Below are positions 7,160 through 15,868 of a stretch of DNA of 36,118 nucleotides, one piece after another (position 1 is the stretch's first letter; each line of letters begins with the position of its first letter). The DNA lies in assembly GCA_947462065.1 (NCBI GenBank), contig CANHNO010000011.1, positions 1-36,118 of the forward strand, in the 5' to 3' direction. This DNA is from Burkholderiales bacterium. GTDB lineage: Bacteria; Pseudomonadota; Gammaproteobacteria; Burkholderiales; Burkholderiaceae_C. The translations under genes were made by a program, and so were the position numbers. The notes under the pieces were generated by a model, which saw only the letters and a program-made list of their open reading frames with translations, searched no databases and was not told where the DNA came from.

Positions 7160-8718
7160 ACCGAGCCGGGCTCGCCGCCTTCTGAAGCGGCTGCAGCGCC
7201 CGCCTCGGTCGGCTTGCGGCGGCGGCGACGACGCTTCTTGGCGGGCTCAGCAACCGCCTCCGGCTCGTCGTCGGACTCCGTGGCCTGAGCAGGCTTGGGT
7301 TGGCGCTTGCCATCCTGCCGGGCATCACGCCCTCGAACTGACTCCATCAAGCGGCGTCGCGCGTCCTCGTCGGCCAGCGAGAAGTCTTCCCACCACCGCG
7401 CCAGTTCATCCGACACCTCACCCGCATCGGCACGCAGTCGTAGGAAATCGAAGCCAGCACGGAAGCGCGACTGCTCGACGAGCGTGAACGGCGCATTGCC
7501 GACACGGCGTTCGAATCGCGGCTGCATCAACCAGATCTCGCGCATGTCGCCGCCCAGCTTGCCGCGCCCGGAGATGTCGCCGATGCGGGCATCGAAGATG
7601 GCTTCGACGGCCTGCTGAAGCGCGGTGAATGCGGGCTCACCGCCAGCTTTCAATTGATCCCATTTCAACTGCACGTCGTGCCACAGCATGCAGGCGAGCA
7701 TGAAGCTGGGTGCGACCGGCTTGCCTTCGCCCACGCGACGGTCGGTGTCGGCCAGCGCCAGTCTCACGAACTCGCGGTGCGCATCGCTGCCGCGGCTGTC
7801 GTCGAGCAGCGTGTCGAGCACTGGGAAGGTACCTGCCGGCAGACCTTGCTTGCGAAGTTCAGCCAGACTCGCCAACGAGTGGCCGGTCTGCAGCAGCTTG
7901 ATCATCTCGTCGAACAGGCGCGAGGGCGGCACGTTCTCCAACAGCGCCGACATGGCCTGGATCGGCGCGCGCGTCTTCGGTTCGATCTCGAACCCCAGCT
8001 TCGCCGCGAAACGCACCGCACGGATGATGCGCACCGGGTCTTCTCGGTAGCGCGTCTCGGGGTCGCCGATCATCCGCAGCAGTTTCTTCTTCGCGTCCTT
8101 GATGCCGCCGTGGTAGTCGACCACCAGTTCGCGCACCGGGTCGTAATACATCGCATTGACGGTGAAATCGCGACGCGCGGCGTCCTCGATCTGTGGTCCC
8201 CAGACGTTGTCGCGCAGCACGCGACCGTCTGCACCAACCACATGGCTCGGGCCGGTAGAGTGACGCCCTTCGGCCTTCAATGTCTTCTCGTTGCCGACGA
8301 CCTGTTCGGCAGCCGCAGCGTCCATCAGCGCGCGGAAGGTCGAGACCTCAATGACCTCGCTCAGGCCGCGATCCTGCCGGCCGCGGCCGAACACGACGTG
8401 CACGATACGAAAGCGCCTGCCGATGATGAAGGCGCGGCGAAACAGCGCCTTGACCTGTTCGGGCGTCGCATCGGTCGCCACATCGAAGTCCTTCGGGCGC
8501 AGGCCGAGGAGCAGGTCGCGAACCGCGCCACCGACGATGTAGGCCTCGTGCCCGCCATCGACCAGCGTCTGCACCACCTTCGCAGCACGTTCATCAACCA
8601 GCGAGGGATCGATCTGATGTGCGCTCTTCGGCACCTCGACCCGTTGACCGAGCAAGGGCACTGCGGTGGCCTTCTTGGTCGGCTTGCCCAGCAGCTTGTC
8701 GAAAAACTTCTTAATCAT
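7156..8718 (-). CDS. pcnB: Poly(A) polymerase I
   Basis: Adds poly(A) tails to RNA 3' ends, promoting their decay. The class II nucleotidyltransferase signature is VGGAVRDLLLGLRPKDFDVATDATP, with the metal-binding aspartates D77 and D79. RRFRIVHVVFGR (101-112) is the form seen in poly(A) polymerases rather than CCA-adding enzymes. The C-terminus is a very basic tail (KKRRRRRRKPTEAG), also typical of PcnB. ATG 8718 (MIKKFFDKLLGK) is preferred over the ORF-track start at 8742 because it makes an ATGA overlap with the upstream HAD gene and matches the usual N-terminus. Length from there is 520 residues. Confidence 0.95.
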   Translation of the reverse strand: MIKKFFDKLLGKPTKKATAVPLLGQRVEVPKSAHQIDPSLVDERAAKVVQTLVDGGHEAYIVGGAVRDLLLGLRPKDFDVATDATPEQVKALFRRAFIIGRRFRIVHVVFGRGRQDRGLSEVIEVSTFRALMDAAAAEQVVGNEKTLKAEGRHSTGPSHVVGADGRVLRDNVWGPQIEDAARRDFTVNAMYYDPVRELVVDYHGGIKDAKKKLLRMIGDPETRYREDPVRIIRAVRFAAKLGFEIEPKTRAPIQAMSALLENVPPSRLFDEMIKLLQTGHSLASLAELRKQGLPAGTFPVLDTLLDDSRGSDAHREFVRLALADTDRRVGEGKPVAPSFMLACMLWHDVQLKWDQLKAGGEPAFTALQQAVEAIFDARIGDISGRGKLGGDMREIWLMQPRFERRVGNAPFTLVEQSRFRAGFDFLRLRADAGEVSDELARWWEDFSLADEDARRRLMESVRGRDARQDGKRQPKPAQATESDDEPEAVAEPAKKRRRRRRKPTEAGAAAASEGGEPGSV

Positions 8719-9383
8719 GTGAACAGGTTCAACGTTGGCCATCCGCGCTGGTGGGCAACCGCGAGCAGCGCAGGCGTCGGATTGGTCGCCACCGGTTCGG
8801 TGGCCTTCTCAAACAAGGGCAGGTCATTGAGTGAGTCGCTGTAGACGGTGATGCGAGCACAGTCTCGCCATGTGGCCCCTTGCCCTCCCAGCCACTCCTC
8901 GACACGCTGGACCTTGCCTTCCCGGTAGCTCGGTGTGCCTCGGATGCGGCCCGTGATGCTACCGCGCGCGTCACGCTCAAGCTGAACCGCGATCAGCGCG
9001 GGAATGCCGAACGCCGCGGCGATCGGCGTAGTGACGAAATCATTGGTCGCGGTGACCAGCGCCACCCGATCCCCCTGCGCCTGGTGTCGGCGCACCAGAT
9101 CGCGGGCGCTGTCGTGCAAGGCAGGCTCGATCACCCGCTGCATGAACAAGACTTGCGCGGCGCTCAGCGCCTCGGGGGAACGCTCGCGCAGTGGCCGAGT
9201 CGCGAACTCAATGTAGGCATGCACGTCGAGCTGGCCCGCCTGGTACTGTGCGAAGAACGCATCGTTGTCGCGCCGAAAGCTGGACTCGTCGACCCAACCG
9301 AGCGCGATCACGAACTCACCCCAGGCGTGATCGGAATCGAGCGGCAGCAGGGTGTCGTCGAGGTCGAACAGGCAGAGATTCAA
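8715..9383 (-). CDS. HAD-IB family phosphatase (SerB-like fold)
   Basis: Cytoplasmic HAD-superfamily hydrolase of 222 residues. Motif I is FDLDDTLLPLDSD, with nucleophile D7 and acid/base D9; motif II is LVTATND; motif IV is VYSDSLNDLPLF. The N-terminal cap (WGEFVIALGWVD...FFAQYQAGQLDVHAYIEF) is that of subfamily IB, which contains phosphoserine phosphatases. A separate canonical serB lies at 31.6 kb, so this one probably has another substrate, such as a small phosphorylated metabolite or nucleotide. The start is TTG 9383, overlapping the hda stop (TTGA); the stop overlaps the pcnB start (ATGA). Confidence 0.9.
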   Translation of the reverse strand: MNLCLFDLDDTLLPLDSDHAWGEFVIALGWVDESSFRRDNDAFFAQYQAGQLDVHAYIEFATRPLRERSPEALSAAQVLFMQRVIEPALHDSARDLVRRHQAQGDRVALVTATNDFVTTPIAAAFGIPALIAVQLERDARGSITGRIRGTPSYREGKVQRVEEWLGGQGATWRDCARITVYSDSLNDLPLFEKATEPVATNPTPALLAVAHQRGWPTLNLFT

Positions 9384-10090
9384 GACAACACCCCATCGCT
9401 GTTGCGCACATCGTCGGCAGCGTTTTCAGCCAGCATCTGACGCAGCAACGGCACGGTCAGAGCACGCTTGTGCACCATTGCAAATTCGTCGAGTCGATCG
9501 AGTTGAGACATCAGGTGTTTCAGGTCACGGGCGTAGCGGTTCAGCAGGTAATCGATCACCTCGTCGGACAGGAACAGACCTCGTCGGTCGGCTTCCCGAC
9601 GAAGCGCCGCCCGGGATTCAGCTTCGGACAGCGCCTGCACAGCCATCACGTGACCCCAGCCCAGGCGCGATCGCAGATCGTCGCGCAACGGCAGGTCGAC
9701 CGGCGGCAGTCGCCCCGACGCAGCGATCAAAGTCGCCTGCGACGTGGCCTCGACAAACAAGGTGAACGCCGCATGCTGCCGTGGCGCGTCAAAAGCCTCG
9801 CAGCCGTCGAGTACCAGCAAGCTCCAGCTTTCTTCATGCAGCCAGGGAAGGGGCTGGGGGGAATCGAACCAGCCGACGCGGCCGCCGCGCTGCTGAACCT
9901 CGTGTGCCAGCGCTCGCAGCAGATGTGTCTTGCCGGTGCCCTGCGCGCCCCAGAGATACAGCGGTGTCGTGGGAGCGCCTGGCTCGCATACCGTACGCAA
10001 ATGGGTCAGCACCATCGCGTTCGACCCGGCGACGAATGAATCGAAAGTCGGCGTGCTACCGGACGCTATCGGCAGAGGGATCTGCTTCAC
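9380..10090 (-). CDS. hda: DnaA regulatory inactivator Hda
   Basis: DnaA-like AAA+ protein that, with the loaded sliding clamp, stimulates ATP hydrolysis by DnaA and so prevents re-initiation. KQIPLPIASG at the N-terminus contains a short clamp-binding-type QIPLPI motif. The Walker A motif is WGAQGTGKTHLLRA. The remaining AAA+ elements follow (LLVLDGCEAF as a Walker B variant, LRDDLRSRLGWGHV as box VII/sensor region, and a C-terminal lid). The ORF track begins at 10324; GTG 10090 is chosen because it places the clamp motif at residues 2-8 and gives the usual length of about 236. It lies 58 bases past the SirB1-like gene and overlaps the HAD gene. Confidence 0.93.
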   Translation of the reverse strand: MKQIPLPIASGSTPTFDSFVAGSNAMVLTHLRTVCEPGAPTTPLYLWGAQGTGKTHLLRALAHEVQQRGGRVGWFDSPQPLPWLHEESWSLLVLDGCEAFDAPRQHAAFTLFVEATSQATLIAASGRLPPVDLPLRDDLRSRLGWGHVMAVQALSEAESRAALRREADRRGLFLSDEVIDYLLNRYARDLKHLMSQLDRLDEFAMVHKRALTVPLLRQMLAENAADDVRNSDGVLS

Positions 10091-10148
10091 GTCGCCAACT
10101 GGTGCTTGGCTTGCGATGCGCGTTTTGCGCCTGACACGGACGCAGGCG

Positions 10149-11030
10149 TCAATGCAGCCTCGGGCGTTCGCCCCGCCGCAAGCGATCCAGCTGCTCGGCC
10201 AACACACGGCTGTCGTCCGCATCGGGACGGTCGCGCAGATAGGCTTCAAGGTCTTCAGCCGCCTTGCTGGACTGCCCGAGCTGTGCCCATGCACGCCCGC
10301 GGTCGCGACGCTCTTCGTGTGCATGCGGCATCAGCACGACCAGGCGGTCCATCACGGGCATCAGGCGCAGCCAGTCTTCGGCGGTGCTGTGGATTTCCTT
10401 CAGGTTGCGCAGCATCCTGGCAAGCACCTCGCGCGGCTGTGCCGTTTGCAGGAAGAGGCCGAGCGGCGCATCGAAGTCGCCAACCAGCCCTTGGCTGATC
10501 TTGTAGGGGCCAAGTCGCTCGTCAAGGTCCTCTCTCGACAGCGACTTGCCAGTAAACGGATCAATCACGGCCTCGCCATTTCCCGTGCCATTCAACTTGC
10601 TGATCTTCACCAGGAAGTGCCCTGGAAAGGACACACCATGTGCACGCAGGCCGATCTGTGTGGCCATCTCGATGTAGAGAATCGCCAACGTAATCGGGAT
10701 GCCGCGGCGAGTGCGCAGCACCTGGTGTACGTAACTGTTCCCGGGGTCGTAGTAGTTGTTGACGTTACCGCGGAAGCCCAGTTCGTGGAAAAAATAGCGG
10801 TTGAGCCAGCGCAGCCGCTGCAAAGGAACCACGTCAGCCGGGATGCGGCGCTTGAGCCTGTCAGCCAGTTCATCGACCTCCGCGAGTACCCCCTGCAGGT
10901 CAAGTTGCGGGTGCTCGTCCAGGCCGATCGACGCCGCGGCTTCGAGCAGCGACAAGCTAGCATCGTCTGCCACCAATGCGTTGAAATAATCGAGCGTGGT
11001 GGGCACCGCGAACTGGAACTTGCTGGTCAT
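10149..11030 (-). CDS. SirB1-family transglutaminase-like/TPR protein
   Basis: Protein of 293 residues with the SirB1 (transglutaminase-like) domain. The core is NSYVHQVLRTRRGIPITLAILYIEMATQIGLRAHGVSFPGHFLVKI, followed by AVIDPFTGKSLSREDL. The C-terminal third (AEDWLRLMPVMDRLVVLMPHAHEERRDRGRAWAQLGQSSKAAEDLEAYL) looks like TPR repeats. Proteins of this type are widespread but their biochemical role is not established, and the domain usually lacks a clear catalytic cysteine. ATG 11030 (MTSKFQFAVPTTLDYFNAL) is preferred over the longer ORF-track start. It lies 40 bases downstream of murJ in the same minus-strand run. Confidence 0.85.
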   Translation of the reverse strand: MTSKFQFAVPTTLDYFNALVADDASLSLLEAAASIGLDEHPQLDLQGVLAEVDELADRLKRRIPADVVPLQRLRWLNRYFFHELGFRGNVNNYYDPGNSYVHQVLRTRRGIPITLAILYIEMATQIGLRAHGVSFPGHFLVKISKLNGTGNGEAVIDPFTGKSLSREDLDERLGPYKISQGLVGDFDAPLGLFLQTAQPREVLARMLRNLKEIHSTAEDWLRLMPVMDRLVVLMPHAHEERRDRGRAWAQLGQSSKAAEDLEAYLRDRPDADDSRVLAEQLDRLRRGERPRLH

Positions 11031-11070
11031 TTTCGAATGATACGGCGGCATTGCGGCAGCCATGATTACC

Positions 11071-12627
11071 TCAGCTGCGGCGGGCAAAATCCTGCAGACG
11101 GATGCCCATCAGCCGCAGCGCCAGGAAGTAGAGCAACGCGACACCGACCAGACATGCTGCGAGCACGCCGACACGCAACAGGCGCTGACTGCCGAGGCCG
11201 ACCCAATCAATGCCGACCGACGCCGCGCCCAGCGCAACGCCCACAAGGGCAGTCGCGCACAGCACCCGCAAGCTAAAGCCAGGCCACCCGGCCAACGGCA
11301 CGTAAGTACCCTCACGCCGTAGCCCGGCAAACAGCCAGCCGGCGTTGATCAACGCGCCCAGCCCGATGGAAAGCGCCAGACCGGCGTGTCCCAACTGTGG
11401 CACAAACACCAGATTCATCAGTTGGGTCAGGACCAACACCACCACAGCAATCTTGACCGGTGTGCGGATGTCCTGCCGCGCATAGAAGCCAGGCGCCAGC
11501 ACCTTGATGGCGATCAGTCCCACCAAGCCAACGCCATAACCCATGAGCGCTTGCACAGTCTGCTGGACGTCAAGCACGCTGAATTGCCCGTAGTGATACA
11601 GCACCGACACTATCGCCCTCGGAAAGACCAGCAAAGCCACTGCACAAGGCAAGGCGAGCAACAGCACCAGCCGCAAGCCCCAGTCCAAGTGACTGGAATA
11701 GGCGGCCTGATCACTACTGGCCTGGGCGGCCGACAGCTGAGGTAGCAGCACCACCCCGAGCGCCACACCGAGCAAAGCGGTTGGGAACTCCATCAGCCGG
11801 TCGGCGTAGGTCAGCCAGGACACCGCGCCGACACCGACGTGCGAGGCGATCTGTGTGTTGATCAGCAGCGACAGCTGTGCCACCGACACGCCGATCAACG
11901 CCGGGGCCATCTGCTTCAAGATGCGACCGACGCCAGGATGATTGAGCGCGGTGCGCAAGGTGCGCCATGAGCCCCCGATGCGCGGACTCATGCCGATGGC
12001 ACGTAGAGCTGGCCACTGCACTGCCAACTGCAGCACGCCGCCGAGCATCACGCCTACGGCCAGGGCATAAATCGGCTCGATACCGCGCTGCTGGAACCAG
12101 GGCGCGAGCAGCCACGCAGCGAGCATCACCGACAAGTTCAGCAACACCGGCGTGACAGCCGGGACGGCGAAACGCTTCCAGGTCTGGAGCACGCCGGCCG
12201 CCAGCGCCACCAGGGACATGAAGCCGATGTAAGGGAACATGATCCGCGTCATCACCACAGCGGCGTCGTACTCTTCAAGGCCCGAAGCCATCAACCACAC
12301 CAGAACCGGAGAGGCAATGACGCCGAGCACACAGGTCAGCGCCAAAGCCCAGACCAGTACGGTGCCAACAGCATCGACCAAGCGGCGTGTGACCTCATCC
12401 CCCTCCGTGGCGCGGGTAGCGGCCAGGATCGGAACAAAGGCCTGCGAGAAGGCGCCCTCTGCGAACAGACGACGCAGCAGATTCGGGATGCGGAAGGCGA
12501 CGTTGAACGCGTCGGTGTAGGCGCTGGCGCCGAAACTCGCTGCAATGATCAGTTCCCGCCCCAGGCCGGTGATGCGCGACGCAAGGGTCAGCAGCGAAAC
12601 GGTCGAGGCAGCGCGCAGCAGGTTCAT
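11071..12627 (-). CDS. murJ: Lipid II flippase MurJ
   Basis: Inner-membrane MOP-superfamily transporter that flips lipid II to the periplasm for peptidoglycan synthesis. The start MNLLRAASTVSLLTLASRITGLGREL and the nearby RIPNLLRRLFAEGAFSQAFVPIL are the most conserved stretches of the family and carry the functionally important arginines. The 518 residues contain roughly 14 hydrophobic segments. ATG 12627 is chosen over the ORF-track start at 12705 because it gives the conserved N-terminus. It heads the minus-strand run murJ-sirB1-hda-HAD-pcnB-folK and is divergent from rpsT, as in many betaproteobacteria. Confidence 0.97.
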   Translation of the reverse strand: MNLLRAASTVSLLTLASRITGLGRELIIAASFGASAYTDAFNVAFRIPNLLRRLFAEGAFSQAFVPILAATRATEGDEVTRRLVDAVGTVLVWALALTCVLGVIASPVLVWLMASGLEEYDAAVVMTRIMFPYIGFMSLVALAAGVLQTWKRFAVPAVTPVLLNLSVMLAAWLLAPWFQQRGIEPIYALAVGVMLGGVLQLAVQWPALRAIGMSPRIGGSWRTLRTALNHPGVGRILKQMAPALIGVSVAQLSLLINTQIASHVGVGAVSWLTYADRLMEFPTALLGVALGVVLLPQLSAAQASSDQAAYSSHLDWGLRLVLLLALPCAVALLVFPRAIVSVLYHYGQFSVLDVQQTVQALMGYGVGLVGLIAIKVLAPGFYARQDIRTPVKIAVVVLVLTQLMNLVFVPQLGHAGLALSIGLGALINAGWLFAGLRREGTYVPLAGWPGFSLRVLCATALVGVALGAASVGIDWVGLGSQRLLRVGVLAACLVGVALLYFLALRLMGIRLQDFARRS

Positions 12628-12717
12628 GGTGTTAGGCAACGGGGCGAAGCAGTATAGGCAGCGGCCGCTCGCTTGCGAGCAGTTCACCGAGTGAATGCGC
12701 CACAACGGCGCCAGCCC

Positions 12718-12726
12718 TGCTACACT
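12718..12726 (+). promoter_or_regulatory. Candidate rpsT promoter -10 (extended)
   Basis: TGCTACACT contains an extended -10 (TGN plus TACACT) 35 bases before the rpsT start, in the murJ/rpsT divergent region. The -35 position is not convincing. A short hairpin (GCTCGC-TT-GCGAGC, 12667-12680) lies between it and murJ. Confidence 0.4.
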
Positions 12727-12760
12727 CGCGGGCTCTGCTCTAACTGCTCACAGAAGAATC

Positions 12761-13063
12761 ATGGCCACAGCATCCAAAGCCAAGAAGAAAACCGTCCGCA
12801 TCGCCTCTGGCTTGAAGCGGGTGCGTCAGGACGTGAAGCTGAATGCGGCCAACACCGCGTTGCGCTCGAAGTTCCGCACCGTCATCAAGAACGTGCAGAA
12901 GGCCGTGATCGCTGGTGATAAGGCCAAGGCCGCAGACCTGTTCAAGACCGCCGAGCAGGTCATCGACTCGGTCGCCGACAAGGGCCTCTTTCACAAAAAC
13001 AAGGCCGCACGCCACAAGAGCCGCCTGTCGGCCAAGATCAAGGCCCTGCCTGCAACGGCCTGA
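12761..13063 (+). CDS. rpsT: 30S ribosomal protein S20
   Basis: Primary-binding small-subunit protein contacting the 16S 5' domain and helix 44. The sequence [45 protein letters not shown] is typical, and the C-terminal [22 protein letters not shown] is diagnostic. At 100 residues it is slightly longer than E. coli S20 (87), because of the N-terminal part and a short Ala-rich tail. The start is ATG 12761; the ORF-track extension to 12695 is upstream leader. It is monocistronic and followed by a strong terminator. Confidence 0.98.
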   Translation: MATASKAKKKTVRIASGLKRVRQDVKLNAANTALRSKFRTVIKNVQKAVIAGDKAKAADLFKTAEQVIDSVADKGLFHKNKAARHKSRLSAKIKALPATA

Positions 13064-13084
13064 TTCGCGCTTCGGCTCTCCTTC

Positions 13085-13107
13085 AAAGGCCCGCTTTGCG
13101 GGCCTTT
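13085..13107 (+). terminator. Intrinsic terminator after rpsT (probably bidirectional)
   Basis: AAAGGCCCGC-TTT-GCGGGCCTTT: a perfect 10-bp stem with a three-base loop, 21 bases past the rpsT stop. Because the stem is flanked by A's on one side and T's on the other, it can also serve the convergent DUF3579 gene, whose stop is 14 bases away. Confidence 0.9.
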
Positions 13108-13121
13108 GGCATTTCAGGATC

Positions 13122-13448
13122 TCAAATTTCGGTCGGCGACGGAGGCAACGCCGTGGCGTCAACCACTTGCAGCTTGTTGTCACGCGCAAAGTTCATGACA
13201 AAGTCCCAAGCCATCGGCTCGGCGTCGCGCAGCGCCTGATTGACGATCACGCACTTCACCCCACTGATCACTCGTGGCACGCAATACGGCGAATAGCCGA
13301 TGAACGAAGAGCGGTCAGAGGCCGAACCTTCCGGCCGAAAGCATGACATCGCGCCGGCCAGACGTTCCGCCCAATCGCTGGGTCGAAAGGCATGGCCCTC
13401 GAGGGTGATGCCTTTGATGAACACTTCGCGAGTGGGGGATGAACTCAT
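13122..13448 (-). CDS. DUF3579 domain protein
   Basis: Small protein of 108 residues that I recognise as DUF3579, a family of unknown function found mostly in betaproteobacteria next to rpsT and the arginine genes. The conserved parts are EVFIKGITLEGHAFRPSDWAERLAGAMS and the hydrophobic/cysteine-containing YSPYCVPRVISGVKCVIVNQAL. The C-terminal half (LRDAEPMAWDFVMNFARDNKLQVVD) should be helical. ATG 13448 is the preferred start, with TGGAAG just upstream; the ORF-track start at 13520 adds unrelated sequence. There are no membrane segments or signal peptide. It is divergent from argD and convergent with rpsT. Confidence 0.8.
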   Translation of the reverse strand: MSSSPTREVFIKGITLEGHAFRPSDWAERLAGAMSCFRPEGSASDRSSFIGYSPYCVPRVISGVKCVIVNQALRDAEPMAWDFVMNFARDNKLQVVDATALPPSPTEI

Positions 13449-13667
13449 GCTTCCAGTGGCGCAGACAGACTTACAAATTCCGGAGCATCGCAGCGCCCTT
13501 GTTTTAATGCGACGCAACACGCGTGCCGATTGTGCCGCCTGACCGACGCCTGCCGTCCTCGCAATGCTTCACCTCGGCGCCTCCTTAGAATCCGTTGCCC
13601 GTGCTCGTGTACCTGTGGCCGCACTGCGGCAAGGCACCTGCCCTCCAGCACACTGCAGATCCTTGCC

Positions 13668-14885
13668 ATGAACGCCCCTGAACCCGTCACCGCCGATCCC
13701 GAACCGCACGTGATGCACACCTACGCGCGGCTGCCAATGGCGATGTCGCATGGTCGCGGCTGCTGGGTCTGGGACACCCATGGCAAGAAATACCTCGACG
13801 GCCTGGGCGGCATCGCGGTCAACACCCTCGGCCACGCGCACCCCAAGCTGGTGCCGGCGCTGCAGGAGCAAATCGGCCGCCTGATCCACACATCGAACTA
13901 CTACGCTTCGCCGCTGCAGGAAAGCCTGGCATCAACGTTGTGCGAGCTGTCAGGCCTCGACCGCGTATTCTTCTGTAACAGCGGCCTCGAGGCGAACGAG
14001 GCAGCGCTGAAGATCGCACGCAAGTTCGGCCACAACAAGGGCATCGATCGCCCCGAAGTCATCGTCTACGAGAAGGCCTTCCACGGCCGGTCGATTGCGA
14101 CCTTGTCTGCGACAGCCAACCCGAAGATCCACGCTGGCTTCGAGCCGCTGGTTGAAGGATTCGTGCGGGTCCCTCTGAACGACGTCGCCGCGATCGACGA
14201 GGTCGCGAACACGCGGCCGAATGTGGTCGCGGTGTTCCTAGAAGTGATCCAAGGGGAAGGTGGCGTGAACCCCGCGACGATGGACTACCTTCGTGCGATC
14301 CGCCGCTTGTGCGACGAGAACGACTGGTTGCTGATGCTCGACGAGGTTCAATGCGGCATCGGGCGCACCGGAAAGTGGTTCGCACACCAGTGGGCCGGCA
14401 TCCTGCCCGACGTCATGCCACTGGCCAAGGGTTTGGGCTCGGGCGTACCGGTAGGCGCGGTGGTGTGCGGCCCCCGCGCCGCCACGGTTCTGCAACCAGG
14501 CAATCACGGCACCACCTTTGGCGGTAATGCATTGGCGATGCGCGCAGGCATCGAGACGCTGCGCATCATGCAGGAAGAAAACTTGCTGGAGAACGCCAGC
14601 GTGGTGGGTACGGCCCTGCGAGCCGGGCTGGTGCGTGAGCTCTCCGGCGTGACAGGCGTGGTCGAGATCCGCGGCCAAGGCTTGATGCTCGGCATTGAGC
14701 TGGATCGCCCCTGTGGCGACCTGCTTGGCCGCGCGGCCGAGGCGGGGCTGCTGCTCAGCGTGACCTCAGACCGCGTCGTGCGCCTGGTGCCGCCACTGAT
14801 CCTGTGCGCGGCCGAGGCCGAGCAGATCGTGGCCATCCTGTCCCCGCTGATCAAATCCTTCCTGCAAGAAGCCGTGCCGTCGTGA
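13668..14885 (+). CDS. argD: Acetylornithine aminotransferase
   Basis: Class III PLP-dependent aminotransferase converting N-acetylglutamate semialdehyde to N-acetylornithine in arginine synthesis; related enzymes also accept succinyldiaminopimelate. The PLP lysine is in PLAKGLGSGVPVGAVV (about K254), and the cofactor-binding aspartate is in LLMLDEVQCGIGRTG. The N-terminal WDTHGKKYLDGLGGIAVNTLGHAHP and FCNSGLEANEAALKIAR are typical of ArgD. ATG 13668 (MNAPEPVTADPEPHVMHTYARLP) is chosen over the ORF-track start. A TAGAAT at 13586-13591 could be the -10. It is followed directly by argF, whose possible GTG start overlaps the argD stop. Confidence 0.94.
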   Translation: MNAPEPVTADPEPHVMHTYARLPMAMSHGRGCWVWDTHGKKYLDGLGGIAVNTLGHAHPKLVPALQEQIGRLIHTSNYYASPLQESLASTLCELSGLDRVFFCNSGLEANEAALKIARKFGHNKGIDRPEVIVYEKAFHGRSIATLSATANPKIHAGFEPLVEGFVRVPLNDVAAIDEVANTRPNVVAVFLEVIQGEGGVNPATMDYLRAIRRLCDENDWLLMLDEVQCGIGRTGKWFAHQWAGILPDVMPLAKGLGSGVPVGAVVCGPRAATVLQPGNHGTTFGGNALAMRAGIETLRIMQEENLLENASVVGTALRAGLVRELSGVTGVVEIRGQGLMLGIELDRPCGDLLGRAAEAGLLLSVTSDRVVRLVPPLILCAAEAEQIVAILSPLIKSFLQEAVPS

Positions 14886-14896
14886 ACACACCCGCC

Positions 14897-15859
14897 ATGA
14901 AACCCGGCAAGACACTGATCCGGCACTACCTTCAGTTCAAGGACCTGCGCGCCGAGGAGTACGCCTACCTGTTCGCCCGCACGACGGAGATCAAGCAGCG
15001 CTTCAAGAACTACGAAAAATATACGCCGCTGGTCGACCGCACGCTCGCGATGATCTTCGAGAAGGCCAGCACCCGCACCCGTGTGAGCTTCGAGGCGGGC
15101 ATGTACCAGATGGGCGGTTCGGTGGTGAACCTGACCACAGGCGACAGCCAGCTCGGCCGAGCCGAGCCGATCGAGGACAGCGCCCGCGTGATCAGCCGCA
15201 TGGTCGACGTGGTGATGATCCGCACCTACGAACACACCAAGATCGAGGCCTTTGCCGCGCATTCGCGCGTGCCGGTCATCAATGGACTGACCAACGAATA
15301 CCACCCGTGCCAGATCCTGGCCGACATCTACACCTTCATCGAGCATCGAGGCGATGCGACCGCAAGGGGCGGCGCTCTCGCTTGCCTGAAGGGCAAGGTC
15401 GTGGCCTGGGTCGGCGACGGCAACAACATGGCCAACACCTGGCTGCAAGCGGCCGACATCCTCGGCTTCACGTTGCATGTCAGCACGCCCAGCGGCTACG
15501 AGATCGACCCCGCAGTGGCCGGCGTCACCAACCAGGCCTGCGTCAGGGTGTTCGGTAACCCGATGGATGCCTGTCGTGGCGCGCACTTGGTGACCACAGA
15601 TGTCTGGACCAGCATGGGCTACGAGGCCGAGAACGAAGCACGCCAGAAGGCCTTCACCGACTGGCGCGTCGACCGTGACATGATGGCTGTTGCACAGCCA
15701 GATGCCCTGTTCATGCACTGCCTGCCGGCTCACCGCGGCCAGGAGGTCGATGCCGATGTGATCGACGGGCCCCAAAGCGTGGTCTGGGACGAGGCCGAGA
15801 ACCGCATGCATGTGCAGAAGGCCCTACTGGAGTACCTGCTGATCGGCCGCATCGGCTGA
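14897..15859 (+). CDS. argF: Ornithine carbamoyltransferase
   Basis: Makes citrulline from ornithine and carbamoyl phosphate. The carbamoyl-phosphate loop is STRTR (58-62, in EKASTRTRVSFEAGMYQMGG); NEYHPCQILADI and the ornithine-binding FMHCLPAHRGQEV are both intact. At 320 residues the length is normal. The ORF track starts inside argD. ATG 14897 (MKPGKTLIRHYLQFKDL) is used here, but GTG 14882, which overlaps the argD TGA as GTGA and adds five residues, is a real alternative. It forms a two-gene arginine operon with argD; the TAXI gene begins only 9 bases further on. Confidence 0.96.
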   Translation: MKPGKTLIRHYLQFKDLRAEEYAYLFARTTEIKQRFKNYEKYTPLVDRTLAMIFEKASTRTRVSFEAGMYQMGGSVVNLTTGDSQLGRAEPIEDSARVISRMVDVVMIRTYEHTKIEAFAAHSRVPVINGLTNEYHPCQILADIYTFIEHRGDATARGGALACLKGKVVAWVGDGNNMANTWLQAADILGFTLHVSTPSGYEIDPAVAGVTNQACVRVFGNPMDACRGAHLVTTDVWTSMGYEAENEARQKAFTDWRVDRDMMAVAQPDALFMHCLPAHRGQEVDADVIDGPQSVVWDEAENRMHVQKALLEYLLIGRIG

Positions 15860-15868
15860 GTTCGCCGG

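Noticed and set aside
7654-8844. 396-residue open frame opposite pcnB
   Set aside because: Antisense shadow of a confidently assigned gene; no domain recognised.
9930-11276. 448-residue open frame opposite hda, sirB1 and the murJ end
   Set aside because: It crosses three real genes on the other strand and shows only shadow composition.
12667-12680. GCTCGC-TT-GCGAGC hairpin in the murJ/rpsT divergent region
   Set aside because: Only a 6-bp stem with a two-base loop and no T-run; too small to call a terminator or operator.
14504-15811. 435-residue open frame opposite argD/argF
   Set aside because: It lies wholly antisense to two clearly recognised genes. Long antisense frames are expected in GC-rich DNA with strong third-position bias, and its translation matches no family I know.
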